Of a stretch of 64,000 nucleotides of DNA, positions 63,982-64,000 are shown in pieces. This stretch comes from Marasmius tenuissimus. Lineage: Eukaryota; Basidiomycota; Agaricomycetes; Agaricales; Marasmiaceae. The notes below the pieces were generated by a model, which saw nothing but the letters and a program-made list of their open reading frames with translations, was not told where the DNA came from and searched no databases. Made by a program: the position numbers and the translations under genes. Each line of letters opens with the position of its first letter. The first letter of the stretch is position 1. The stretch is from positions 124,001 to 188,000 of the forward strand of contig JAQOTA010000036.1 of NCBI GenBank assembly GCA_029532415.1, written 5' to 3'.

Positions 63982-64000
63982 ACGGATGGCTGGATAATAG
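63982..64000 (-). repeat. gypsy-G 5' LTR, outer part (continues past the window)
   Basis: ACGGATGGCTGGATAATAG continues the gypsy LTR exactly where it broke off at 55186, with ACGG repeated. The rest of the LTR and the outer target duplication lie outside. Confidence 0.85.

Larger units (their letters stand above)
48077..64000 (-). mobile_element. gypsy-G, decayed sister of gypsy-A (runs off the window)
   Basis: 3' LTR 48077-48788 (712 bp), antisense gene remnant, pol, gag, and the start of the 5' LTR (55065-55186), which continues at 63982 after the giant-LTR insertion. Same order as gypsy-A. Internal damage: ~1.1-kb deletion in pol, several stops, broken antisense gene. It shares three in-frame stops with gypsy-A. 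Confidence 0.9.

Overview
This window looks like transposon-dense chromatin from a basidiomycete fungus, most likely an agaricomycete. The evidence is intron-rich genes with ~50-95 nt introns, a Plavaka-type transposase, a Tad1/I-like LINE with a C-terminal RNase H, chromodomain Ty3/gypsy elements, and CpG-biased decay in older copies. No conserved housekeeping gene was recognised. Nearly every coding stretch belongs to a mobile element. I did not try to name a species.

Layout. 1-3625: a multi-exon minus-strand gene, then a polypurine tract and the start of a long terminal repeat ('giant LTR'). 3626-9850: a nearly full-length LINE (LINE-A, minus) with overlapping ORF1 and ORF2, each carrying one frameshift. 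9851-16565: old CpG-poor debris with scattered LINE fragments. 16566-19202: a copy of the giant LTR, which carries its own small antisense gene. 19203-19740: a gypsy 5' fragment. 19741-25410: a Plavaka-type DNA transposon with a transposase gene and an accessory gene; the accessory gene is split by a LINE insertion with a 16-bp target duplication. 25415-28307: fragments of giant LTR, copia-D (with a hAT-like MITE in its LTR) and a gypsy LTR.

28308-47455 is a three-level nest. Copia-C is interrupted by copia-B (29676-45163, duplication CAATG). Copia-B is interrupted in its leader by the chromovirus gypsy-A (30027-39181, duplication AGCGC/AGTGC). Copia-C also carries a 518-bp solo LTR (duplication CCAAC). 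48077-64000: gypsy-G, a decayed sister of gypsy-A. Its 5' LTR is split by a second complete giant LTR (55187-63981), which is itself split by a young intact copia element (copia-E, 57162-63248, duplication CGACA, one 1778-codon ORF).

How the parts work. Copia-type elements use a gag-pol polyprotein and a primer site matching an internal fragment of initiator tRNA-Met. The gypsy-A family seems to use Tf1-like self-priming: an 11-nt sequence just inside the 5' LTR is complementary to the predicted 5' end of its own RNA. It also carries an intron-containing antisense gene between pol and the 3' LTR, encoding a Zn2Cys6-like protein. The gene at the left edge of the window has the same position relative to a polypurine tract and LTR. 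I therefore read it as the antisense accessory gene of a second gypsy-like family, whose ~2.7-kb LTR is the giant LTR seen elsewhere here.
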